A stretch of DNA of 64,000 nucleotides from Cardiocondyla obscurior (taxonomy: Eukaryota > Arthropoda > Insecta > Hymenoptera > Formicidae), in NCBI RefSeq assembly GCF_019399895.1, contig NC_091867.1, forward strand, positions 124,001 through 188,000, read 5' to 3'. The first letter of the stretch is position 1; each line of letters begins with the position of its first letter. Position numbers and translations under genes: made by a program. The notes beneath the pieces were generated by a model. That model made no database searches, was not told where the DNA came from, and saw only the letters and a program-made list of their open reading frames with translations. Below, piece by piece: positions 1-9,985 of this stretch.

Positions 1-190
1 GAAGAAAAAAAAAGGAAAAAAGAAAGGAGGAAAAACATGTTTGGCTAATGTTCGGTACGTATTGAACCGAACTATGGCACTATTTCAGTCTAGTTGAATG
101 ATACGAGAGTCTAACTTCTAAATTATATTTAACATATTCTAAATTATTACACACATAGTATAATGGTACGATATCGTATGTCTGTTGTAG

Positions 191-510
191 AATCTCTAAA
201 AGAATTGGTAATCTACCTGAGTAGATGTCTACCTACTAAATCCCATCTAGATACCTACTATCTAGAAGACGAGCATCATGATAGAGCTTCAAGTCCTGTA
301 AGAAGGAGCATGTCACGTCATAAGATTCAGAGAAAAAAAGGATTGGCTAGGCAAGTAAAGAAAGCTTGTAAGCGATGTTGCGAGAACAACAAAACGGTCT
401 TAAAGAATAACAGGCCCGTTGAAGTAACTACATTTTGTAACGATTGCACTGGCAAGCCCCATTTTTGTCTGCGTTGCTTTAACATAGTGCATCAGATCTC
501 GCCCGATTAA
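191..510 (+). CDS. Alternative terminal exon: piggyBac-like Cys-rich tail of a probable BTB gene
   Basis: This open exon of about 106 residues ends at a TAA. An acceptor (TGTCTGTTGTAG) ends at 190, and the exon then gives two bases before whole codons, the same phase as the four zinc-finger exons downstream. The frame is also open from an ATG at 163, but the acceptor is the better start. The tail is basic (RKKGLARQVKK) and then has a CxxC (CKRC), a second CxxC (CNDC) and a CxxCx4H (CLRCFNIVH). This spacing resembles the C-terminal Cys-rich domain of piggyBac transposases, in which the last CxxC lies in a stretch like GKPHFCLRCFNIVH. No transposase core precedes it. I infer an alternative C-terminus of the same BTB-type gene as the zinc-finger exons, perhaps domesticated from piggyBac. 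It could also be an independent piece of a decayed transposon, but the frame is intact and shows no damage. Confidence 0.55.
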
Positions 511-3176
511 AGTTCCTTCAAAATCTCCTTGAGCGAATAATATTTTTCATATTTTGCTCCGTAGCAACTTTTAAGCTCTCCTTATTCTCATGAATATGAC
601 GATTAGATTTTGATTTTTATACATTATTACTTTTATGAAAATATTTGTTACTTCAATGCGTAAATACTTAATCTTTACTTGATATTATTGCCACGGCAGC
701 GAACATGTTGATATCAAAAGTTAAAAATATTTGTTTTACACTTGTCAAATAGTAGGTTTCTTTTCTTTCTCGTCGTCGTTGTATATTAGGGAAACATTAA
801 TTTTAGACTGATGAAAAGTGTAAGATATTCTATGAAGATAAAACTTTTTTATCCAGGTAAAGAATAACGAAAAAACATTAATATACACAAAGACTATATT
901 TAGTATACATATAAGTATTGAAATAAATGACAGAAATCTTTCATTAAACATTGCTTATATAATGCACACTTATATATGTATATTACCTTTTTGCAATAGT
1001 CAATATTAATTTCTAGTAGCAAGAGAGAGAATGATTTAAGGTATTAGATTATTTCACAAATAAATAATTTAAATATTTTTATGTTGTTACACATAAACGC
1101 TTAAAAAGTCTTGCCAAATTAGTTGTACATTACATTTAAAAAAAACATCACTTACAAATAAAGAAATTTATAATGACTCAAGTGACGTGCCATGATGTAG
1201 AAACAAGTATTATGTTAAGAATGTATGATAATACATTATTTTTTTAATGTTTAGAGAAACATTTAAAATATATAACACTGCAAGGTTACTCTAAATACAT
1301 GTATATTGAAAAGAATTTTTATTGTCGTTATCGTCGATTTTCATAAATTCTTAGTACTTTTAATTTGGATTCGTAATCTTTTATTACACATTAACTAATA
1401 CACATTAAATATGATTGTTTTTAGAATTTAATTTGTAATTTATGTCAACGTATGTTACATATGTTACATACATTTATTCGTACGTCATATTTATGTTTTA
1501 GATGTGTAATAAAAAGATAAATTATATTCAGTACAGTGTTACAATGTATTTCATGACTCAAATAGAGGCATGAACATCGGACATTTGACATTAAATCAGC
1601 TTGGAGTGGATATATGTTTTGTATATATATATATGTTCGTCGGAATGTTGTTGTGTCACATATTATGTGTCTATAATGATGTTGCGTCGCGAGTTTTTGT
1701 ACGTTTATAGTAGCAATATACTTATATAAAATAAATTGTACATTGTGTATTATTCCAAGTGCTAGCACTCGATGCTCTCGAATAATAATAGTACAAATTT
1801 CTAATAAAACAAATTGTGAAAAAAAGAAAACAAGAAAAAAAAATTGTATCTCTTGGTAATTGATCTAACAACGAGTAATAAAACTATACTCGATCTAATT
1901 ATTGGACATTTAGAATAATAGCGCGCAGCGAACAACGAATTGGAAATTAAATGAGCAAAAATGAGAAATTACCTGCTTTTAGTATCCTGGTGGATTGAAA
2001 CATCGCTCTGTCACGAAAACGTTACTAAAGTAAAATCATGTTTTACTGCAGAAGAGTTCTTTTCGTTATTATTAATATACAGGAGATATAATGTCGCATG
2101 TCTCAGTATTCACAAAGCTTTTTGACTATATATTTATTTATTTATTTATTTATTTATTTTTTTTTTTTGGCACTCCCAAAAAATTCTCCTTTTCGTTTCT
2201 GGTTGGAAGCTTAATTAAATATATGCTTATGGGGACCTACTTACATTGGTTACGAGCTCTTAACACAAAATCCCGACAATTGTATCAATGTACGGTACAC
2301 ATACTTGACACAGAATGCGCTGGCGAGAACGATATACAATGAAGGACCGACCCGTCATTTCAAATTAGCACAACAATTAAGAACGCAAGTAACGCAACAT
2401 TGTTACATTTCATGAATTTAAAAAGTTGACGATGGGTCGTTCCCTCTCATTATTTTCAAATGTGTCCCTGACGGCCTGAGACCAACTATATCACTCATCC
2501 GTGCTAAAAATGAGGCACAATTTAGTGCGATATAGCGTAATAATGTAACAATTAATCATTTAAAATTCAATATTTATATTTAACAATTAACAGCATTAAT
2601 ATCTTACTTGTATAAGCACACATCTTATATGTATAAAACGTAAATCGTTTGCTTTCATGGTCTCTAGCTTTTTATTTCAGATTTTGCCATCCTTTAAACA
2701 GATATACTTATGTAGTTTGATAAAGGTTTTTTACTTGTAAATTTATTTTTGTTACTTCTCCTAACGATATTCTGAGCCGCATAAATGTTAATAATAATTT
2801 CCCATCTTTTTCGTTACTTTTGATTGATTATTTTGAACAAATTAATTTGGTTTATACGTATTATCTATTGTTTCGAATCTTTAAGATTTCAATATTTTAA
2901 GTTAGTCAGTTCTTTGACTATACAGAAAATCTATCGATGTATGCTTATGGGAATTGTTTCATTATCTGCAAGAAAGAAACAACAGTCAACACACTTAAAC
3001 AACCGTAATCACGAACTAACGAGCCATCCAATATAAATCAAAAAATTAATAAAATATTTTAAAAAAGACAAGAAAAATCCAGAGAAAAGCATCTCTTCAC
3101 GCACGACGATATTATTGCAATAAAAAAAAGTATGAGATCGTGTGTGTATGGGAAACACTTTGGATTGTGTGCGCAG
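511..3176. other. Non-coding spacer / 3' UTR and intron
   Basis: This AT-rich stretch shows no coding exon that I can support. It holds several AATAAA-like signals that could end the 191-510 transcript, a short (ATTT)n run near 2130-2160, and low-complexity T and A tracts. Confidence 0.5.
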
Positions 3177-3526
3177 AATCAGAGCACAATTACGGGAAGT
3201 ATCAACCGCAACTGCAACAACTACCACCACCACCACCGCCACCGCCACCGCCGCCACCAGCAGCAGCAGCAGCAGCAGCAACTGTGCCACCGCAGCAAAC
3301 AAACCTTGTTCTTGACGGGGGCAGACGCAGGTCTAAGCTACACTACGTGGTGAAAAGCGGTCGTTGGGTGTGCGACGTCTGCGGCCGAACCTACAATCGT
3401 GGCGATTCCCTAGCCCATCATCGCAGTATACACAGGGGCGACACGATTTGCCCGATCTGTCAGACGGTTTTCACGCGAAAGTACACCATGCGCTGCCACA
3501 TGATGAACGTGCACGGGGTCAAGTAA
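3177..3526 (+). CDS. Alternative terminal exon: C2H2 zinc-finger pair of a BTB-ZF gene
   Basis: An acceptor (TTGTGTGCGCAG) ends at 3176. The exon starts with two bases and then whole codons, and stops at a TAA, giving about 116 residues. It begins with a Gln/Tyr-rich stretch, followed by a run of about 12 Pro and about 8 Ala encoded by CCA/CCG and GCA repeats. A basic linker (GGRRRSKLHYVVKSGR) leads into two C2H2 fingers: CDVCGRTYNRGDSLAHHRSIH (C-x2-C-x12-H-x3-H) and then CPIC...H-x4-H. The stop follows five codons after the last His. The very short gap between the fingers and the terminal position are typical of the alternative DNA-binding ends of fruitless/broad/tramtrack-type proteins. Lola exons more often have a C2HC first finger, which argues weakly against lola. 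The role is sequence-specific DNA binding in the nucleus once joined to the upstream BTB exons (inferred). Confidence 0.8.
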
Positions 3527-4092
3527 TGACATTCGAATGGCCGCGGATGTTGCGAGTACGAAGAAAAGAAAACACTATAGAGAAACTTGAGAGATGAAAT
3601 GCGATCTGCAGGGTCATAGATTCCTTATAAATGTATAAATTGGATCGCGTTACAAATATATGATCGACGTCAATAGACGTAGCATACGTTTTTGACGAAA
3701 TACGACACAACTAGTCTTTCACGAACGATAGCAAATTATTACGTAGACGCGAATGACAAGGAGTTGAAATTTTTTAAATTATCGACTGTATAAAAAAATC
3801 TTAACACCATATTCGAAATTGGTAAAGTTTTGAAATCTACATTACATAAAAAAACGCTAGATATTTATACATATAAGATTTAGTAAAGTAGATGAATTTT
3901 CTTGCATTTTGGTTTACATGTATATAAATTAAGAATATCAATTTGACAAGCTAGGCTTTGCGAGTAATCGAGTCCTTTGACTTCTCGTACATTTTAAAAA
4001 GTTTTGTTAAAAAATAAGTAAGGCAACAAAGTTATTTCTAGTCTGAATTATATAGTAATAACTATATTACTTGGAGAAATGAAACATTTAGA
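3527..4092. other. Probable 3' UTR of the 3177-3526 exon
   Basis: AT-rich, with no open frame of interest directly after the zinc-finger stop codon. I see no convincing gene. Confidence 0.4.
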
Positions 4093-4285
4093 TTAACATG
4101 TTGGCTGTCAAATCACCGATGAATACGACATTATTCTGTCCCACCACGCTAGTGTATCATCGTCGATGACTTATTGGAATATTACTAATGAAATAGAAAT
4201 TTATGTTTATCGGTGATGATACCCTCTGCATTGGCGTGGTGAGACAGAATAATGTCGTATTCATCGGTGACAGCCAACGTGTTAA
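4093..4285. mobile_element. piggyBac-type MITE with TTAA ends
   Basis: A 193-bp inverted repeat begins TTAACATGTTGGCTGTC and ends GACAGCCAACGTGTTAA. Both ends are the tetranucleotide TTAA, the piggyBac target. The arms pair over about 75 bases (one contains GAATACGACATTATTCTGTC) around a loop of roughly 40 bases. It has no coding capacity, so it is a non-autonomous element. Confidence 0.75.
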
Positions 4286-4421
4286 TATATTGTACATCAA
4301 AATTTTATATAGATTTATGTATATGATTTATTTATATGCATTTTGTATATGTAAATAAATAAATATACATTTATACATAAATTTATATTAATTTATACGT
4401 ACATAATTATACATATACATT

Positions 4422-4924
4422 TACGGGATGTTTGACATAAGGTTTTGCTCCCAAAAGCTATGGGTAAAAACAATGAGAATACAAGTCAAGTATCATTTTG
4501 CAAAATTCATAATTATTACCGAATAATGAATAATCAAAAGTTTCACATTTTAGATTTTGTATCGTCGTGTCTTAGCTTTTACGTTAGCTTCTACGTGAAA
4601 CAAAAGTAAAAACACTTTTATTATTAAAAGTGACTCGAATCACTCAGAGTTCGATAGAGTTGAAAGTTTCGCAAAGCATTAACGCCAGTCGCCGAGATCT
4701 TAAAAGAGAGATTACCAAATTTCAATAACGTTTTTACTTTTGTTGTTGTCACATAGCGTAGTAGCTAAGACACGACGTTACAAAATCTAAAATGTGAGAC
4801 TTTCGATTATTTATTACTCGGTAATAATTATGAATTTTGCAAAAATGGTACTTGACTTTCCATCTTGTATTTTCATTGCTTACCCACAGTTTTCGGGGGT
4901 GCAATCTTATGTCAACGCCTTGTA
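4422..4924. mobile_element. Palindromic TA-inserted MITE (about 500 bp)
   Basis: The left end reads TACGGGATGTTTGACATAAG; the right end is its imperfect complement, ending near GTCAACGCCTTGTA. The arms include matching blocks such as AAAATCTAAAATGTGA near 4785 and its partner near 4545. A half-copy of the same family lies at 48716-48843. Confidence 0.65.
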
Positions 4925-5596
4925 TAATTATACATATAATTTTCTGCTCTTTTTTATTTTTATATCCATAATCTATTTTTTATATATTTAAATATAATTT
5001 ATTTACGTTAAAATTCACATACATATTTAAAAACTTTACAAATCTAATACATTTAGTATAAATGTTTATTAATAAGAAATCCCACGTAGCGTTCAACATG
5101 TTAAAAGTTTATATTTTGTCATAAAGATGACGCAACAAACAAAATAATAATGTTTTTTTTTACAAATTAATTGTATGCAGTTTTTCTCCTCTATGTGAGA
5201 TTTCTCTTAATTTTCTAATGCAATTTTTATATTTTTGAATACATGTATATTATATGTAGGTATATGCAAAGTGACTTATCTCATATATTATACATATAGA
5301 TATTGATTTTGTTGTTGATGATGGCTATTATATGATTTATAATAACATTGTTTTGTGTATGTATTATATATATTATAATTGATTATTATAATTATTATAA
5401 TTAAACAATTAGCCATTTTAATACCAAAAATCGATAATTTGAAAGATTTTTATTAATCACTTTTTTACAATCGTGCATTTTTTTCTCTCGTGGATATAAA
5501 TCTGTAACTTGTTCCTTTAAATGATTTTTGGTATAGATTGATGCAGGATTGTATTCCCATGCTTCCAGAAACGAGAGGGAAATTCAAGATATACAG

Positions 5597-5598
<2 letters not shown>

Positions 5599-5678
<80 letters not shown>
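5599..5678. repeat. (TA)n microsatellite
   Basis: About 40 uninterrupted TA units, flanked by the stubs of CAGGGT element ends on both sides. Confidence 0.95.
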
Positions 5679-5681
<3 letters not shown>

Positions 5682-5685
5682 GGTA

Positions 5686-6053
5686 TACAGGGTGTCTCAG
5701 ACATAACGAAGGATATTGGGAGGATAGATAGAATTGATTGAGACAAGTAAAAAAGTCCTGTATCATTTTGAAAAATTCTCAATAGTTTTCAAGAAAAAAA
5801 TTAATTTATGTACGCGTAAGAGCGACGAGGAAGCGTGGGCTGAGTGAGCGCGACAGACGACGGTGCGATTTCTAGTCATTTGCCTGTCGCGCTCACTCAC
5901 GCGTAGCTTCCTTGTCGCTCATGCGCTATACAAATTAATTTTTTTTTCAATAATGGTTACGAATTTTACAAATTCGTAAAGGATTTTTTGTCTCCAAATC
6001 TGATTTCCTACCCACAGTTTTAATATTGCTAATAATATTGCGGACACCCTGTA
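5686..6053. mobile_element. Palindromic MITE, shared-core family, unlike arms
   Basis: It begins TACAGGGTGTCTCAG and ends CGGACACCCTGTA. The core pairs GCGACGAGGAAGC with CTTCCTTGTCGCTC around a short loop. The outer left arm (CATAACGAAGGATA) matches the elements at 6549 and 44917. The outer right arm (TTTTAATATTGCTAATAATA) matches instead the element at 55287, so this copy looks chimeric. Confidence 0.8.
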
Positions 6054-6057
6054 TATA

Positions 6058-6546
6058 TACAGGGTGTTTGAAATAAGGTTTCCTTCCCGGTAACTGTAGA
6101 TAGATATCGAGAATACAAATCGAAAAGTCAGATATCATTTAGTAAAATTCGTAACCGTTACCGAGTAAGAAATTACTAAATTTTGACGAATTAGCGCGGA
6201 GCATATAATAAGTCGGGCGCGGCAGGTGAGAGCGGGTGGGCCTTAGGGAGAGAACGGGGGTGAAACGCCGCGCGACAATTGTCTATCACACCACGCGTTG
6301 ACTCCTCCCACCCCCACCCCACAATTGTCGCACGGCGTTTCACCCCCGTTCTCTCCCTAAGGCCCACCCGCTCTCACCTGCCGCGCTTGACTTATTATGT
6401 GCTCCGCGCTAATTCGTCAAAATTCAGTAATTTCTTACTCGGTAACGGTTACGAATTTTACTAAATGATATCTGACTTTTCGATTTGTATTGCCAATATC
6501 TATCTACAGTTACCGGAAGGAAACCTTATTTCAAACACCCTGTGTA
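6058..6546. mobile_element. Long palindromic MITE, CAGGGTGTTTGA family
   Basis: About 490 bp with near-perfect arms of roughly 220 bp, from TACAGGGTGTTTGAAATAAG to TTATTTCAAACACCCTGT. The arms contain a GC-rich block (GGTGAGAGCGGGTGGGCCTT and its complement) and a loop of about 50 bases rich in CCCACC. Copies lie at 44872-45743 and 56013-56500. The loop here is in the opposite orientation to those two copies. Confidence 0.85.
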
Positions 6547-6548
6547 TA

Positions 6549-6937
6549 TACAGGGTGTCCCAGACATAACGAAGGATACTGGGAGAATAGATAGAATTGA
6601 TTGAAACAAGTAGAAAAGCCCCATATCATTTTACAAAATTCTCAACCGTTATTGAGAAAAAAATTAAAATGTATAAATTGTATAGGCATAAGAGCGACAA
6701 GGAAGCTGCGTGTGAGTGAGCGTGACAGGCGAATGGCTAGAAATGGCGCCGTCGCCTGTCACGCTCACTCACGCGCAGCTTCCTTGTCGCTCTTATGCCT
6801 ATACAATTTATACATTTTAATTTTTTTCTCAATAACGGTTGAGAATTTTGTAAAATGGTACGGGACTTTTCTACTTGTCTCAATCAATTCTATCTATCCT
6901 GCTAGTATCCTTCGTTATGTCTGAGACACCCTGTGTA
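6549..6937. mobile_element. Palindromic MITE, shared-core family (arm type A)
   Basis: Near-perfect inverted repeat from TACAGGGTGTCCCAGACATA to TATGTCTGAGACACCCTGT. The core is GCGACAAGGAAGCTGCGTGT, paired with its complement around a loop containing GGCGCCGTCG. The closest relatives are 44917-45303 and 59043-59429. Confidence 0.85.

Positions 6938-6942
<5 letters not shown>

Positions 6943-7000
<58 letters not shown>
6943..7000. repeat. (TA)n microsatellite
   Basis: About 29 TA units directly adjoining the right end of the preceding MITE. Confidence 0.95.
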
Positions 7001-7007
<7 letters not shown>

Positions 7008-9516
7008 CATATGCATGTATAATAAGTATAAAATGGGATAAATAATTTTTTTGTAATGCAAATAGTATTTACAGTATTTAAGTGTTAGAGGAACATTATA
7101 TTCAGACTGATTGTAATTAACGTTTAATTAAATACTAATCCAAGTATTATCGAGCAATCTCGATTAATTGCACAAAGGGGGTTACCATGTCATGATTACA
7201 CCACTACTTGGCGAAATCAGAACGCTACTAATAGCCATTTTATTAGTTCGTCAAACGTATGTACACCATACTGTATGTGTATTATAGAATGGCAACTTTC
7301 TTCAACCGGCACGAAATCCATCCGTCGTCTTTCAACGTATTCGTGTCCACATACGAGATAGTATTTACATTGGTATCATCTATATAAAATTCTCAATTAT
7401 GTGGATGTTTGTCTCAACGCAAAACTTAGCAATCGTGTCGGTCATAGACTAATAGATCGATCTTGTCGCATAATTAACGTAGTTGTTTGTGGTAAAAAAA
7501 TTGGAAGAATATCTATAACTGTGTACAGTAGACTCTCGGTGTATATAGTTATTGGGTACAGATTTTCGAAAATTGAAGACAAAATCACGAGACACACTTT
7601 TCTTAAAATTAAACTTTAACAAAGAAACTTATTTATTTTGTCATTTTTTACTGTTTACTGTTATTTTTAATACGTCGTATAACAATATTTTCAATTCTAA
7701 TAAGAATTGGAGCCAGAAAAATAATCTTTTTTTCAATTCATGTATCGAGATGCTTTTCAGCAAAACAGATACGTAATTTTTAAGCCCAAATTTCACTCGA
7801 GTTTTTTTTTTTTTATTATTTTAAGATTAACTTTACAGCATTTTCATAATTTTATAATGCAATGATGTTTACAGACATATATTATGTATTATATGATACA
7901 TATAAACACAGTAAAATATACAAAAGTGCGCCAAGTTGTAGCATTTTTTTTTTTTTTTTTAAACTTTGCAAATATAAGTATTTCTGAAAATAAATAGGAG
8001 CAGCTATTAGGCTCCGTAAGTTTTTTTTTCTCACTGCATGGAACAATGGAATATTTTTCTGAATTATTATTCAAAATCTTTAGCGGACGCAATCAAATTT
8101 ATGTGACGAATGAATATAATGATGAATGAGTATAATTCTTATGGGAGTAAAGTAATTTAGATTAACGATTTAATTAAATTTGAGCCCTAATCGAATTCAT
8201 TCTAATAAAATATTCGCAACGTTTGTAATGGTAAAATGTCTTTCATCATGGAACGCATCAAAGATATATTTATATGATGAATTTCTCATGTGTTAAAAAC
8301 GTGAATAATGTTTTGTTAAACGACGCGATTGTCATAATTAGTAAAATAGTCGACTTTATCGCGTATGACATATCGCTTCATGTGTTGTATGCCATTATAA
8401 ATTGCAGCATACAAACTACTGTCTAACCACGCCCGATTAATAATGATGTAAAGGAATACATGATTGTCGGTTCACTACACATAATATGCGACTGGCAGTA
8501 TATCTCGTGTCACTTGAACCTTAAGCCTGATACTTGGCTTTCAGTCACGACTCACGAACTTGGTCCCACCCTGAACCACGTTGTGCATGAATATTGAAGA
8601 TTTTATACGTGTTGTTGGTTCTTATTTTCGTTTTCGTTCATATACATATTATGTCGTTGTATATTTATAGTTGACATTAGCATGATAACCGCTCCGAAAG
8701 TATTACAATTACCGCCACTCTGTGTGTTGCCAATTTCGTGATTACTGTTACTTTTCTCTCTCTCCCTCTTTCTTTTTTCTATCTTTTCCTCTTTTCCCCC
8801 TTTGTAAGTCTCGTGTGCGTTGCACTTTTTTCTTTTTTCTTTTTATTAAAAACAAAAGAAAAATTTGTTGTTGTTATTGTTGTTGTTATTGTTGCTACTG
8901 TTGTTGTCAGATCCGAATGAATGAGTGGAAAAGTAGGTAGAAAAATGAAAGTGAGACGAGATTTTTCCGAGTGTACAAGTAGCTTGCTACTGATGTGCGA
9001 TTTTTCTTAATGTTTTCTCTATTTTCTTCTTAACGTCGAATATTACCTTTGTACTCGCAGCGTCGCGTGTCGTGATCTACGACGGGGCATATACATATAC
9101 ATATACTTATACATATACATATACTGATTCCTTGATTTGAAACATGAAAACAATAGGACTGATTAAAAGGAAAAATAAAAATAAATTTTAATCTGTCTAG
9201 ATATCTTTGCTATTTTAATCTGTTATTTTACGTAAAGATGCTTACGTATTAGGTAAATACGTATATACGTACAATTGCATAAATGAAAAAGATTCTTCTT
9301 CTTCTTCTATACATATTTAATATTAACAATATATTTTATTATAGGTTTTAATAAGACGAATGTAAAATTACGCGGTAAAAAAGTTACGCCGTTGATCGCG
9401 AAGCTCTCACGTCTCGAGTACTCTGGTACAGGTGACGAGCGATCGGATAGAGCGTGTCCCTCACACGAAATCCGGAAGTAGGGTATCTTTCGTTTCGCGA
9501 GAGCCGCGTAAACCGG
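7001..9516. other. Non-coding spacer
   Basis: No supported exon. It contains T-rich and TTG/TTA simple repeats near 8860-8910 and a short CATATA tandem run near 9090-9125. Short frames here lack any recognisable domain. Confidence 0.5.
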
Positions 9517-9541
9517 TGCGTGCGCGCGCGCGCGCGCGCGT
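9511..9541. repeat. Alternating purine-pyrimidine (GC)n tract
   Basis: A run of alternating G and C (about 24 bases, with TG at its edges) sits 38 bases upstream of the acceptor of the next zinc-finger exon. Confidence 0.85.
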
Positions 9542-9578
9542 GCCCACGACGTAGCATGAACGTTTGTGTCTGATTTAG

Positions 9579-9985
9579 ATTCACACACGGTGGTCATCGA
9601 ACAGCCGTCGCACTCGTGCAAACTCTGCGGTAAATCGTTTTGGAATCGAGACTCGATGTATAAACACATGAATATGCACAAAGGCACGACCCAGTGCCCG
9701 GTGTGCCATAAAGTGCTCAGCCGCACCACGCATATGAAGCGTCACCTGAAGAACCGTCACGGGTGGCTCGGCGGGGTCGGGACGACCGCATCCGCCGTGG
9801 CTGCAGTCGCCGGGGTGGTCCCCTCGACCGGCAGTGTCGAGGCACCGGCTCCAATCTCCGTCTCGTCGAATGCCCAGCAGAACGCCACCGGCAGTCCTAC
9901 GAGCATCGACACGAATGCGACCTTCACGACGATACGCATTAGAGAGAGCAGCGTCGAAAGAATTACCTCTAGTCCTATTCCTTAG
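9579..9985 (+). CDS. Alternative terminal exon: C2H2 zinc-finger pair with Ala/Ser/Thr-rich tail
   Basis: An acceptor (GTCTGATTTAG) ends at 9578. The exon gives two bases and then codons, the same phase as its siblings, and ends at a TAG after about 135 residues. It opens with DSHTVVIEQPSHS, then has fingers CKLCGKSFWNRDSMYKHMNMH and CPVC...H-x4-H with a four-residue gap. Unlike the siblings it carries about 75 residues after the fingers, rich in Ala, Ser and Thr and probably disordered. The architecture matches the exons at 3177 and 16501, which supports exon duplication inside one gene. Third positions are GC-rich compared with the flanks, as expected for real coding sequence. It would provide one of several DNA-binding specificities for a BTB transcription factor (inference). 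Confidence 0.8.

Noticed and set aside
5465..5782. Frames with long Tyr-Ile repeats
   Set aside because: They are translations of the (TA)n microsatellite.
6279..6464. Repeated frame starting MSITPRVDSSHPHPTIVARR (also near 45337 and 56094)
   Set aside because: It recurs in each copy of one palindromic MITE and on both strands, as expected of a non-coding foldback. It is not a gene family.
6601..6924. Repeated frame with LLRKKLKC...RDRRMARNG (also near 44969 and 59095)
   Set aside because: It is a translation of the shared-core MITE arms; the frame appears only because the arms lack stops.
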